Assembly: GCF_009742725.1 (NCBI RefSeq)
Contig: NZ_WPHG01000010.1
Location: forward strand, 1 to 55,892
DNA from: Nitratireductor arenosus
GTDB lineage: Bacteria > Pseudomonadota > Alphaproteobacteria > Rhizobiales > Rhizobiaceae
Reading direction: 5' to 3'
DNA length: 55,892 nt
In this document: one piece after another, positions 7,366 through 15,117 of the stretch
How positions within the stretch are numbered: position 1 is the stretch's first letter
Layout: every line of letters begins with the position of its first letter
Program-made: the position numbers and the translations under genes
The notes under the pieces: model-generated
Databases searched by the model: none
Told to the model about the DNA's origin: nothing
Seen by the model: only the letters and a program-made list of their open reading frames with translations

Positions 7366-7420
7366 TGCCCTCGTGGCTCGCGATCTCTGCGAGACCGCGC
7401 TTACTGGCTTTCATAGCCAT
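7361..7420 (-). pseudogene. orphan 5' end of a lysozyme gene
   Basis: Twenty codons starting ATG at 7420 encode MAMKASKRGLAEIASHEGII, matching the intact lysozyme N-terminus (MANKVSTAGLVEIAAHEGIV) at 13 of 20 positions. A good ribosome site (GAAAGGAC) lies upstream. Similarity stops abruptly just after the catalytic-Glu motif HEG-I, exactly where the endonuclease gene ends (its TGA is 7363-7365). This is the broken original 5' end of the lysozyme gene. Confidence 0.85.
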
Positions 7421-7491
7421 GATCTGTCCTTTCGGATTGTGATTTTGAGTTTACGCGGGTTATGGTGCCGCGCCTCCAACGGGACGGGCAG

Positions 7492-7872
7492 ATGCCGGGC
7501 ACGAGACGCAACGAAACGCTTAACCGCTTTCCCGCCGAAGCAGCGGAGTTCAAGCGGCTCGCGGAGTCGGCCTACGGGTGGGGATACCAGACGAAAATCG
7601 CTCGAAAATTTGGCGTGGCGAACCGGACAGTCATGCGGTGGGCGAACGGGCACAACATTGCTCCGAAGCATGTCATGGCCTGCCTGGCCGATGATTCGAG
7701 AAAGGCGGACGCTCGCGCCGAAGCGTTGGAGGGATTGATTTCGGGCATTCTGCAAGTGCTGCCCGAGCCGATGGCCGATGCCGCATTTGAGATCGCCATA
7801 GGCGAGGCCGGACCGAACGCGCGTCACGAAATAGAAAAATTCAGGTCTGCACTTTCAGACGCGCGGGAATAG
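7492..7872 (+). CDS. putative HTH DNA-binding protein
   Basis: 126 residues from ATG 7492 (alternative ATG 7462). The region YQTKIARKFGVANRTVMRWANG is a clear helix-turn-helix, followed by a helical C-terminal part. It lies on the plus strand 26 nt upstream of the O-antigen-ligase-like gene. It could regulate that gene or be part of the same lysogen-expressed cassette. Family not recognised. Confidence 0.6.
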   Translation: MPGTRRNETLNRFPAEAAEFKRLAESAYGWGYQTKIARKFGVANRTVMRWANGHNIAPKHVMACLADDSRKADARAEALEGLISGILQVLPEPMADAAFEIAIGEAGPNARHEIEKFRSALSDARE

Positions 7873-7898
7873 CAGTATTTGGCTTTGGGGCGTCGAGA

Positions 7899-9278
7899 AT
7901 GGGTGTGGGAATGCGATATCAGCACATGCTATTCGCCGTGGTACTGACCGCCTCGGCACTTATGGGGGATGCCCCGCAAAAACATCTCATTGCCGTGGCA
8001 GTCGCCGGCGCGGCGCTCGCTGCACTAGCCGTAATGTGGGTGACGCGTCCTGCGATTCCCCGAAACATTACGTCCTACGGGCTTATGGCCTTCCTGGCGT
8101 CAATCGCAATTTCACTGCCCGTCGCGCTCTCCAACGGAACAACCGTTTTCGATTGGGCCTTCCGCGCTGCCGCCCCACTGGCCTTGATGGGCGTCTTTTT
8201 CCTGGCGCCGCTCGAGACAGAAGAAGACGAAGCCGCAGTACTCAAGATCATTCTGGCCGCTTGCGTTGCCTGGGCGGCGCTGTCGTTCTGGCAGCTATCC
8301 AGTCACGTCGACTTGTTGTGGTCGTATCGATGGACGGCACTGTCCAACAATTTGATCGTGCCCTTCAATCTCGTCGCGATCGCGGTCCTGCTTTTCGGGC
8401 GGAAACTGGTCAGCCAACGCATGACCTGGCTACTGCTGCTCATCTTCGGGCTTCTGACGGTCGGTGGCGGCTACAGGTCGCACATAGCCATCATTGTCGG
8501 GCTTCTGGCCGCTTTTGCCGTCAGCTTGCCGTTTGTGGCCGAATACCGCCGGCGCGCCGTACCGGTCGTTCTGATCGCGGGGCTGGCTATCGCCCCGTTT
8601 TACGCATCCGGTATGCTGGATCAAAACATGAAAGTCGGCGAGCACGAAGAGAAGATCGTCGCCAAGAACCCGCCCGCGCCAAAAGCACCGCCTGTCACCA
8701 AAGCCCCGCCGGCCGCTATCGTAAAGGTGGAAGCCGGCATACCGTGGCTGCGGAAGTTCCTCGGCAGTCGTGACGGTTCGCGCGTTCTCGAAATCGAATA
8801 CGCGTACCGGAATTTCATGGAGTCGCCGCTAGTCGGAAAGGGTCTCGCCTTTCCGATCCCGTCCGAAATCCACTTCTACAACGACCTTGACTATCTCCAT
8901 CGGCTGGAAGCCGCGAATGGGAAGACTTACCCGTATGTGTACATGATGCACAACTTCCCCGCATCGATAGCAATGACCATGGGCCTCTTGGGGCTGGCGT
9001 CCCTCGGCGTGTTCTTTATCGGGCTGCTATCTCACGCGCTAAGAGGCGGCGCGACCGCAGCCCCCGCCTTCGCGGCGATTGCCGCCATATGCGTGTTTTC
9101 GCTGATTTCGGCCGCGTGGACGCTGCCTCAATTCTCATTGCTTATCGGCGGTCTGGCCGCCGTCGTGTCACAGCGACGAGGCCGACAGCGCAACGACAAC
9201 AAGGCCGGCATAGAGAAGACCGATAAGCAACCGCTCGGTGATCGACATGACCTATTCTCCAGTGGAGATGTAAGGTAG
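7899..9278 (+). CDS. O-antigen ligase / polymerase-like polytopic membrane protein
   Basis: 459 residues with roughly ten transmembrane helices. A large periplasmic loop (residues about 235-345) contains a Pro/Ala/Lys repeat (KNPPAPKAPPVTKAPPAA) and an SRDGSRVLE motif. It is followed by a conserved His-Asn before a helix (MMHNFPASIAMTMGLLGLA), the arrangement of WaaL/Wzy_C proteins. Such enzymes join or polymerise O-antigen on undecaprenyl and lipid A carriers. It lies on the opposite strand to the late genes and converges on the tailspike gene. This is typical of a lysogenic-conversion gene that alters the receptor; that role is inferred. Confidence 0.8.
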   Translation: MGVGMRYQHMLFAVVLTASALMGDAPQKHLIAVAVAGAALAALAVMWVTRPAIPRNITSYGLMAFLASIAISLPVALSNGTTVFDWAFRAAAPLALMGVFFLAPLETEEDEAAVLKIILAACVAWAALSFWQLSSHVDLLWSYRWTALSNNLIVPFNLVAIAVLLFGRKLVSQRMTWLLLLIFGLLTVGGGYRSHIAIIVGLLAAFAVSLPFVAEYRRRAVPVVLIAGLAIAPFYASGMLDQNMKVGEHEEKIVAKNPPAPKAPPVTKAPPAAIVKVEAGIPWLRKFLGSRDGSRVLEIEYAYRNFMESPLVGKGLAFPIPSEIHFYNDLDYLHRLEAANGKTYPYVYMMHNFPASIAMTMGLLGLASLGVFFIGLLSHALRGGATAAPAFAAIAAICVFSLISAAWTLPQFSLLIGGLAAVVSQRRGRQRNDNKAGIEKTDKQPLGDRHDLFSSGDVR

Positions 9279-9300
9279 CCCACCAGTCGCCGGCAGGCAA

Positions 9301-12237
9301 CTACGGACCAAGCAACCCGTGGGTTTTCAGGTCGAGGATCAGCGCCATAACACGCTCGGCAAGTTGCTCGGTCGTGACGGTGCTGGTGACGAAAGTCGTT
9401 CGCGTATCGGTCCCGGTGGGGTCTTCCCATCCTGCAATCCGGTTGCCGACGACCTTCACGCCGTCAATGCCAAGGATGCCTTCGAGGTTCACGGAACCGC
9501 GCGGGGCACTGGTCAGGGAAGTCGGCTGGCCGGCGTGAACATCGCCGCCCAACGGGTTCAATTCGAACACCTTGAATCCCGTCGCGTCCTGGATCGTCTG
9601 CACGCCCCCACGGTGCGTATCGGAGCGCGAATAAAGGGCGGTTCGCATATACGACACGTCGCCAGCCGCTTCCGCCTCGATCTGGCCATACACACCCGTC
9701 GTCGGGTACGCGGTGAGAGCGGCGCGGGCGCGCAGCCCGCCGGACGGCAGCAGCGTACCGAGCATCTTGTACTCTACACCGCCCGATTTCGGATTGAGGG
9801 TGATCTGTGAGCCGCGCCGAATATCCGACGAGCAGCCGGACGCGACATAGACGCTCGTGTAGAAGCCGTCGAACGTGTTGACGCCGAAATGGACGAGTTC
9901 GGCGTGCGACTCAAGGAGCACACCGCGCATGGTCGAGGCATTCCCTGCTGCCACGTTGCGCAGCCGGTTGTTGTGGATCCAGACGTCCGAAACCAGACCG
10001 TTCGCGCCTGCGGCCTTCACCCATATGGCCCCGCCAACCGTACTGGTCGCATCAACGTCGCCGCTGTTGTCTTCGATCACGACCCCGACACACCCGCCGA
10101 CGTTCCCGTTGACCCCGACAGCATCGTTCCAGTAGACGGTGCCGTCCGAACTCGGCTTGAGACGATTGCCGCGAATGACATTGTTGTACGACGGGTCGCG
10201 CACAGGCGTGCGAGGATTGTCAACTTCAATCGCGATAAGGCTCGTCGCGATGCCGACCGTGTGGGGCGCCTCGATCTCGTTGTCTTCGATCCAGATATCC
10301 TGGCAAGGGCCGTTATTGTCCGTCAGGATCGTCCCTGACGCATGTGTGGTCGCCGTCGTTCCGAGCCGGCCGCGCTCCGTGATGTTGACGGTATCGGTCG
10401 GGCTATTCGCATTGGCCGCGACAATCTTCACGATCTCGTCGCCTAGCCTGACCTCGTAAGGGACGCCGGCCGCCAAGGTGAGCCCGGTCACAGGCGTGAT
10501 CGAGATGTCGTTGACGGGGGTCGTAACGGTCACGTCTTCCGCGATCGTGGTGGCGGTCACGCCGCGCGCATAGAAATATATACCCACATAGGTCGTCGAA
10601 AACGCATACTGGTTGACGCTCCAGTTGCGAATTTTGTTGCGGTACACGCGGACATTATCGCAGCTCCCACCCCGGATGACCTGACCGTACCCATAGCTGC
10701 CGGACAGCACATTGTCGTGGATGTCGATGTTTCGGATGCGGTCGTAAGGGAAGGCACCCTGCAGGTTGATGCCGCCGCCGAAATAGATGGTGGCGCCGTC
10801 GACCGTGTTATGTGCGATCTCGACATCGGCCACCGCCCCATAACAGCAGATTGGATACCAGACGGCGTTCAGCACCTTGTTGCGCAGGACGGACCCCTGC
10901 GAACACTCGATCATGAAAATCGCGTAACCGCTGACGTCCTCGATCTCGCAATCCCATACTCCGAACCCTTCGGTGAACTGGATGCGGATTGCATGGGCCA
11001 CGTCTAGGTCGCCAAGTGGCGTTCCGCTGGTTCCCCGATAGAGGAAATTGCGGACCTTCACCCGCTCGAAATAGATGCCTTTCCGCTGCCCGTTGTCGGT
11101 GTTCGTGATGAAGGCGAACCGCGAGCCGGTGGTCGCCGGCGTGTAGGTCATCCCCTCGGCGTCAACGATTACGTCCCGCGTGACCACGCCCGACGAGTTG
11201 ATGACGAACAGGCTCGCCGGATCGAGGCCGATGTCAGGAACATATGTCGCGTTGGCGTGGATCACCGGAAAAGTGACCGTAGTCCCGGCGGTGATCCTGT
11301 AGACGGCCCCCTGGCCATCCACCATGATCGCCTTCGTTGCGGCCGCCACCGCGAAAACATTCTGGACGGCGGTGGTGTCGTCGGCGCCAGTGGCGGCCCC
11401 GACTGTGCCGTCGCCAATCGCCCCGAGCATCTTATGAGTTAGGACACTTTCCGCGATTTCATACCAGACGACCGTCACGGCGTCGGAAAGCGCGATCGAA
11501 AATTTTCCTGCATGCGACGGCTCCGCGCCGACCATCTTGTACAGCGCACCGCCGCCATCGCCGGCGGAGGTGTGCCCAGCTAGCCGAATGAAATCAGGGG
11601 CGGCGGAGGGCGCGTAAGCCTCGGCGGCGGATTTGGTCGGGAACCCGGTCGTCTTTGCGTCGAGCGCGCCTTGAAGCCCGCTGACCGTCGAAATAGCCTG
11701 CGTCCCGGTGTGGTTGGCGCGGTCGAAAACATCGCTGCTGATATTCTGCGGGTCGTAGACGCTCGCGAGCATTCCGGTCGGGCCGGACGAACTCCATACC
11801 GGGGTCGAGCCGTCCGACATGAGGAAGTAGCCGTTCGGCGCAATGCCGAGGCGGGCCATCGAAGCCGCACCATTGGCATAGATCAGATCGCCGTTGGAAT
11901 AGGAAAGCCCGGCCACACTCGAAAGCATGTCGTTATAGGCCTGAATAGTGACGCCAACGGCGGCGGGTTGTAGGGCAGTATCGGCCTTTGTTCCCTGCGC
12001 CGTTGTGGCAAACTGCGCACCGCCAAGCGCATCGATAGCCTGCTTAGTCGTGAGGGGGGACATCGCCGCCAGCGCATCGACGCCAGCCTCCGCTTCGGCC
12101 TGGTTAGCCATGGGGCGGCCGGCCGATACGATTTCAGCAAGGGTAGATTTACGCGTCGTCGCACCATCAATGGCCACAACGTCCGTGTCTACCGGAGAGG
12201 TATCCGCCGGTAGGTCTCTAATCCGAATATCAGCCAT
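9301..12237 (-). CDS. tailspike / tail fibre with beta-helix
   Basis: 978 residues. The N-terminus (MADIRIRDLPADTSPVDTDVVAIDG) is typical of virion-anchoring tail-fibre heads. Residues about 190-900 show right-handed parallel beta-helix character: repeated strands with Asn/Gly turns such as IEIAHNTVDGATIYFGGG-like rungs. The C-terminus (EDPTGTDTRTTFVTSTVTTEQLAERVMALI) looks like a trimerisation end. It is the likely receptor-binding protein, possibly with polysaccharide depolymerase activity. It overlaps the tail-collar gene by 8 nt and faces the O-antigen-ligase-like gene tail to tail. Confidence 0.85.
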   Translation of the reverse strand: MADIRIRDLPADTSPVDTDVVAIDGATTRKSTLAEIVSAGRPMANQAEAEAGVDALAAMSPLTTKQAIDALGGAQFATTAQGTKADTALQPAAVGVTIQAYNDMLSSVAGLSYSNGDLIYANGAASMARLGIAPNGYFLMSDGSTPVWSSSGPTGMLASVYDPQNISSDVFDRANHTGTQAISTVSGLQGALDAKTTGFPTKSAAEAYAPSAAPDFIRLAGHTSAGDGGGALYKMVGAEPSHAGKFSIALSDAVTVVWYEIAESVLTHKMLGAIGDGTVGAATGADDTTAVQNVFAVAAATKAIMVDGQGAVYRITAGTTVTFPVIHANATYVPDIGLDPASLFVINSSGVVTRDVIVDAEGMTYTPATTGSRFAFITNTDNGQRKGIYFERVKVRNFLYRGTSGTPLGDLDVAHAIRIQFTEGFGVWDCEIEDVSGYAIFMIECSQGSVLRNKVLNAVWYPICCYGAVADVEIAHNTVDGATIYFGGGINLQGAFPYDRIRNIDIHDNVLSGSYGYGQVIRGGSCDNVRVYRNKIRNWSVNQYAFSTTYVGIYFYARGVTATTIAEDVTVTTPVNDISITPVTGLTLAAGVPYEVRLGDEIVKIVAANANSPTDTVNITERGRLGTTATTHASGTILTDNNGPCQDIWIEDNEIEAPHTVGIATSLIAIEVDNPRTPVRDPSYNNVIRGNRLKPSSDGTVYWNDAVGVNGNVGGCVGVVIEDNSGDVDATSTVGGAIWVKAAGANGLVSDVWIHNNRLRNVAAGNASTMRGVLLESHAELVHFGVNTFDGFYTSVYVASGCSSDIRRGSQITLNPKSGGVEYKMLGTLLPSGGLRARAALTAYPTTGVYGQIEAEAAGDVSYMRTALYSRSDTHRGGVQTIQDATGFKVFELNPLGGDVHAGQPTSLTSAPRGSVNLEGILGIDGVKVVGNRIAGWEDPTGTDTRTTFVTSTVTTEQLAERVMALILDLKTHGLLGP

Positions 12238-13030
12238 TGAATATGCCAGTCCAGATGATTTTATTCGTGATGATTGTCGGCTGCACGTTGTTGTGCGCCC
12301 CGCCTCCGCCCTGCGATGGGATGGTGTGTGCGTGATTGGGTGCGTCTGAAGTCACGCGGGTCACCACAGCGGGTTGGATATAGCCGCTGCCGAAGTCAAA
12401 GCCGGTTCCGTCTGCCGTCGTGCTGTCGGATACGGTGTGGTTGTGCGCGCCGGCATTGCCGGTAGTCCCGTCATGGTTATGAGACGGCATTTCCGCGATA
12501 GAAAGGACATGTGTTTGCGAGCCGCCCACAGCGCCCAAGGCTGTGCTTCCAATGGAAGAAAGACGATTGGCGCTCGTGCCGCCCATATCGTCTTTGCCGG
12601 CGCTTACGCGTCCGCGATGGTCAGGAAGGTTGAATGTAGTCGATCCGTCGCCGGACCCGTACGTGGTCCCGATTGCCGCAAAGAGCGTCGAATAGGTCGA
12701 TCTGGATACTGCTTGGCCGTAACAGAGCAGCCAACCGGCGGGGGCCGAAGGGCCGGCGTAATCGTTGATAATCCCAGGGGGCAGAAGGGCGACAAGCTGC
12801 GCTCGCGTCACGGCGTCGGTTGGCTCTGTGCCGGCGGCCATATTCGTGACGCGCTTTGCGCCCATTGGCATGTTGGCCTGCATGGCCGCAGACCCATCGC
12901 GAGGCAAAGACCCCGTAAGTGCCGTCCCGATGTCTTCCAGGACGGGGTTGTGCTGGGCAACAGTGATCGGCTGGCCGGTCGTGGCCTTGTAGCTGCCGGG
13001 AAGCGAATAAACGCCGCCTGCTCTAGGCAT
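12230..13030 (-). CDS. phage tail collar domain protein
   Basis: 266 residues from ATG 13030, chosen because GGAG lies 6 nt upstream. The upstream in-frame ATG (13042) lies in a terminator T-tract. The middle holds the tail-collar signature (AGPSAPAGWLLCYGQAVSRSTYSTLFAAIGTTYGSGDGSTTFNLPDHRGRV region, about residues 100-150). The C-terminus carries His-rich HNHD, HNH and HAH motifs that bind metal in fibre tips. It works with the downstream tailspike as a distal tail component. Confidence 0.85.
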   Translation of the reverse strand: MPRAGGVYSLPGSYKATTGQPITVAQHNPVLEDIGTALTGSLPRDGSAAMQANMPMGAKRVTNMAAGTEPTDAVTRAQLVALLPPGIINDYAGPSAPAGWLLCYGQAVSRSTYSTLFAAIGTTYGSGDGSTTFNLPDHRGRVSAGKDDMGGTSANRLSSIGSTALGAVGGSQTHVLSIAEMPSHNHDGTTGNAGAHNHTVSDSTTADGTGFDFGSGYIQPAVVTRVTSDAPNHAHTIPSQGGGGAHNNVQPTIITNKIIWTGIFNG

Positions 13031-13042
13031 GGGCTGCTCCAT

Positions 13043-13068
13043 AAAAAAGCCGCCCCTTGCGGAACGGC
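13043..13068 (-). terminator. intrinsic terminator before the tail collar gene
   Basis: On the minus strand, GCCGTTCC pairs with GGGGCGGC around a GCAA tetraloop, followed by six T residues. It lies between the internal virion genes and the collar/tailspike genes. It would attenuate late transcription reaching the tail fibre genes, unless antitermination acts. It also shields the plus-strand lipoprotein gene from the left. Confidence 0.75.
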
Positions 13069-13503
13069 ATGCGAATTGCGATATTGGCGGAGATGCGGAA
13101 GTTCGCTCTCCCCCTATTTTTTGCTCTAGCGGGCTGCACCACGGCGGAGCCGGTTCCCGGTCCAACCGGCGCTGTCATGAACCAGACGAAATGCTCAGGC
13201 TCACCGACCGGGTGCTTCAAGACGGCCGTCAAGACCTGCAACGGCCCGTATCAAGTCATGGACAGCTACAGTAAGGCCGGCGGATTGTTGGCCGACCTGT
13301 TGCCGGGGCCGATCACATGGTACGGCATGACATACCGATGTGGCTCATCAGACGGGGCAATGCCGACCTTTCCTTTTGGAGGCCAGCAATACGTTCCCTC
13401 ACCCGTGGCGGCTCCATCAGCACCAAGACCGACACTCTGCACGAGCACGATAGGCGGTTCCGTTATCGGGGCATCCAACCAGATCACAACGAGGTGTTCG
13501 TGA
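13069..13503 (+). CDS. small lipoprotein (moron)
   Basis: 144 residues from ATG 13069; TTG 13057 and ATG 13093 are alternatives. A short basic N-terminus and hydrophobic core (MRKFALPLFFALAGC) end in a lipobox LAGC, so a lipidated envelope protein is expected. The mature part has several Cys (TKCSGSPTGCFKTAVKTCN) that could form disulfides. It is on the opposite strand to the flanking virion genes. Phage lipoproteins of this kind (compare T5 Llp or the Cor type) block receptors; this role is inferred, not shown. Confidence 0.7.
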   Translation: MRIAILAEMRKFALPLFFALAGCTTAEPVPGPTGAVMNQTKCSGSPTGCFKTAVKTCNGPYQVMDSYSKAGGLLADLLPGPITWYGMTYRCGSSDGAMPTFPFGGQQYVPSPVAAPSAPRPTLCTSTIGGSVIGASNQITTRCS

Positions 13504-13688
13504 AGCGTCAGCCAATCCTTGGGCCGAATGCCCTACCATTCTTCCTACAGTTTGCGTTCGCCATTGCGTTCGCATTTCTGATAGCGAAGCCGGTCGTGAC
13601 CTACTTGGCGGACCACCTGCTATGCAAGCCTACCGGGATATGTTCGAAGGAAGCGCGCGAGCGCCTGAACCTACCAGCGCTTCGATAA
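13500..13688 (+). CDS. small membrane protein coupled to the lipoprotein
   Basis: 62 residues from a GTG at 13500 overlapping the lipoprotein stop (GTGA), with GAGGTG upstream. One transmembrane helix (FFLQFAFAIAFAFLIAKPVV) precedes a short domain with two Cys (LLCKPTGICSKEARER). The coupling implies a two-protein envelope module. Its last 59 nt overlap the convergent ejection-protein gene on the other strand. Confidence 0.6.
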   Translation: MKRQPILGPNALPFFLQFAFAIAFAFLIAKPVVTYLADHLLCKPTGICSKEARERLNLPALR

Positions 13689-15117
13689 TGGCTTGCTGAA
13701 TAGGCGTAAGAGACTGCTTCGCCGTAGCGCCGCCCGAGCGAATTAGCGCATCGGCCAAATTCACGCTATTTTTGGTCAGCGCATCAGCCGCCGTCTTAGC
13801 GCCCATTCCGCCGAGGGACAGCGCCCCGATGGCCGGGTTGACCATGGTTCCGCCAATACCAAGTGCTGCCATAAGCCCATTGCCGGAAGGCGAGAGCTTG
13901 CCGGCCAGCCTTAGGGTATTTTGCCCCGGCGTTCCCGTCACAATCTTTTCCAGAGCCTCTTGTTCGGCCTTGTTAAAGCCACGTGGCTTCTCGACAAGGC
14001 GCCGGACGTTCTGACGAATAGCGTTGTCAACATTGCCGCCAGAACCGGTAGAGCCGGCTCGCAATTCGGCACGAGAAACTGCATCCGACAAGCGCTCCGC
14101 CTTACTGACCCGACTCCACAATTCGCGAGCTGTCCTCAAGGCAGACGCGCCGGCCTGCTGGTTCCCCATCAGAACGCCACCCTGCCCCGGATTGGCAATC
14201 ACGTCATCGATAGCCTCGATGATGCTGGAAATCGCCTTGTTGTTGGACTGGTTGCCGGGAATGAACCCGTTGGATGCAACTTTCCTGAGCGTGTCAAGCC
14301 CCTTCAACGTCACGTTCTGCCCATTAAGATCGCGAAGCCGCTTCACGACAGCCGCCGCGCCGGGCTGCAAAGCCGGGTCGAAGCCAATATCGCTCAACTT
14401 CCCAACCACGTCCTTTGCAACCTTGTTGACAGCATTTGGCGTGAACACGACCCCGGCCTGGTCCGCATTCTGATAGGCGGTGTTCGCCGCCGTGCGAAGA
14501 TCGTCAAGTGACGGTGCGGACTGTTTTGTTGCGCCACGCACGCCAAGGCGGCTTGCCGCGCCTGTAGCGCCGCCCGTGGCTGCGCCCAGCCCCCCGCCAA
14601 CAGCAGCATTGTACGCCCGCTCCTCAAGCCCCCGTCCTTCCCCAGCGCCATAGACCGCACCGTAGGCCGCGCCCTCGGCCGCGCCGCGCCCTGCAAGACT
14701 GCCAAGCGTCGGTTTGGCACCCTGTAGAAAGGAAACACCACCCTTCATTAGCGGTGTCGCGGCCCCCAATCCGCCTGCAACTGCACCGAATGTCGTGGCG
14801 ATTGGGGAGCGCCTTGAGCGCCGCTGCTGCAATTCTTCCTCGACCTGCATGTTGCGATCATAGGCGCGTCCCAGGTCGAACCCATCACCCTGCATCCACT
14901 CACGGCCTGCACGGAAGGGCGCATTGACCCCCGACACGATTTCATCGCCGAACGGGATGGCCTTTGCGATGCCGCTGCCGGTCATGTCGGCAAACGTGCC
15001 CTTGCCGGTGATCTTTTCGGCTAAGTCGGCCTCCTTCTCAGGGGACCAGCCATCCGTTTCCTTGCGCCTACGGCGAGCGCGAGCAAGAGCAAGCGCTTTC
15101 TGCTGTTCAGGGTTCAT
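13630..15117 (-). CDS. internal virion / ejection protein
   Basis: 495 residues from ATG 15117, which overlaps the upstream stop (ATGA). The N-terminus is highly basic (ALARARRRRKE). Glycine/alanine-rich hydrophobic stretches (residues about 100-200 and 415-465) could insert into membranes, and helical segments lie in between. Size, composition and position after the transglycosylase fit the ejection proteins of short-tailed phages, which form the trans-envelope conduit. No sequence family is certain. Confidence 0.65.
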   Translation of the reverse strand: MNPEQQKALALARARRRRKETDGWSPEKEADLAEKITGKGTFADMTGSGIAKAIPFGDEIVSGVNAPFRAGREWMQGDGFDLGRAYDRNMQVEEELQQRRSRRSPIATTFGAVAGGLGAATPLMKGGVSFLQGAKPTLGSLAGRGAAEGAAYGAVYGAGEGRGLEERAYNAAVGGGLGAATGGATGAASRLGVRGATKQSAPSLDDLRTAANTAYQNADQAGVVFTPNAVNKVAKDVVGKLSDIGFDPALQPGAAAVVKRLRDLNGQNVTLKGLDTLRKVASNGFIPGNQSNNKAISSIIEAIDDVIANPGQGGVLMGNQQAGASALRTARELWSRVSKAERLSDAVSRAELRAGSTGSGGNVDNAIRQNVRRLVEKPRGFNKAEQEALEKIVTGTPGQNTLRLAGKLSPSGNGLMAALGIGGTMVNPAIGALSLGGMGAKTAADALTKNSVNLADALIRSGGATAKQSLTPIQQAIIEALVGSGARALPSNISR

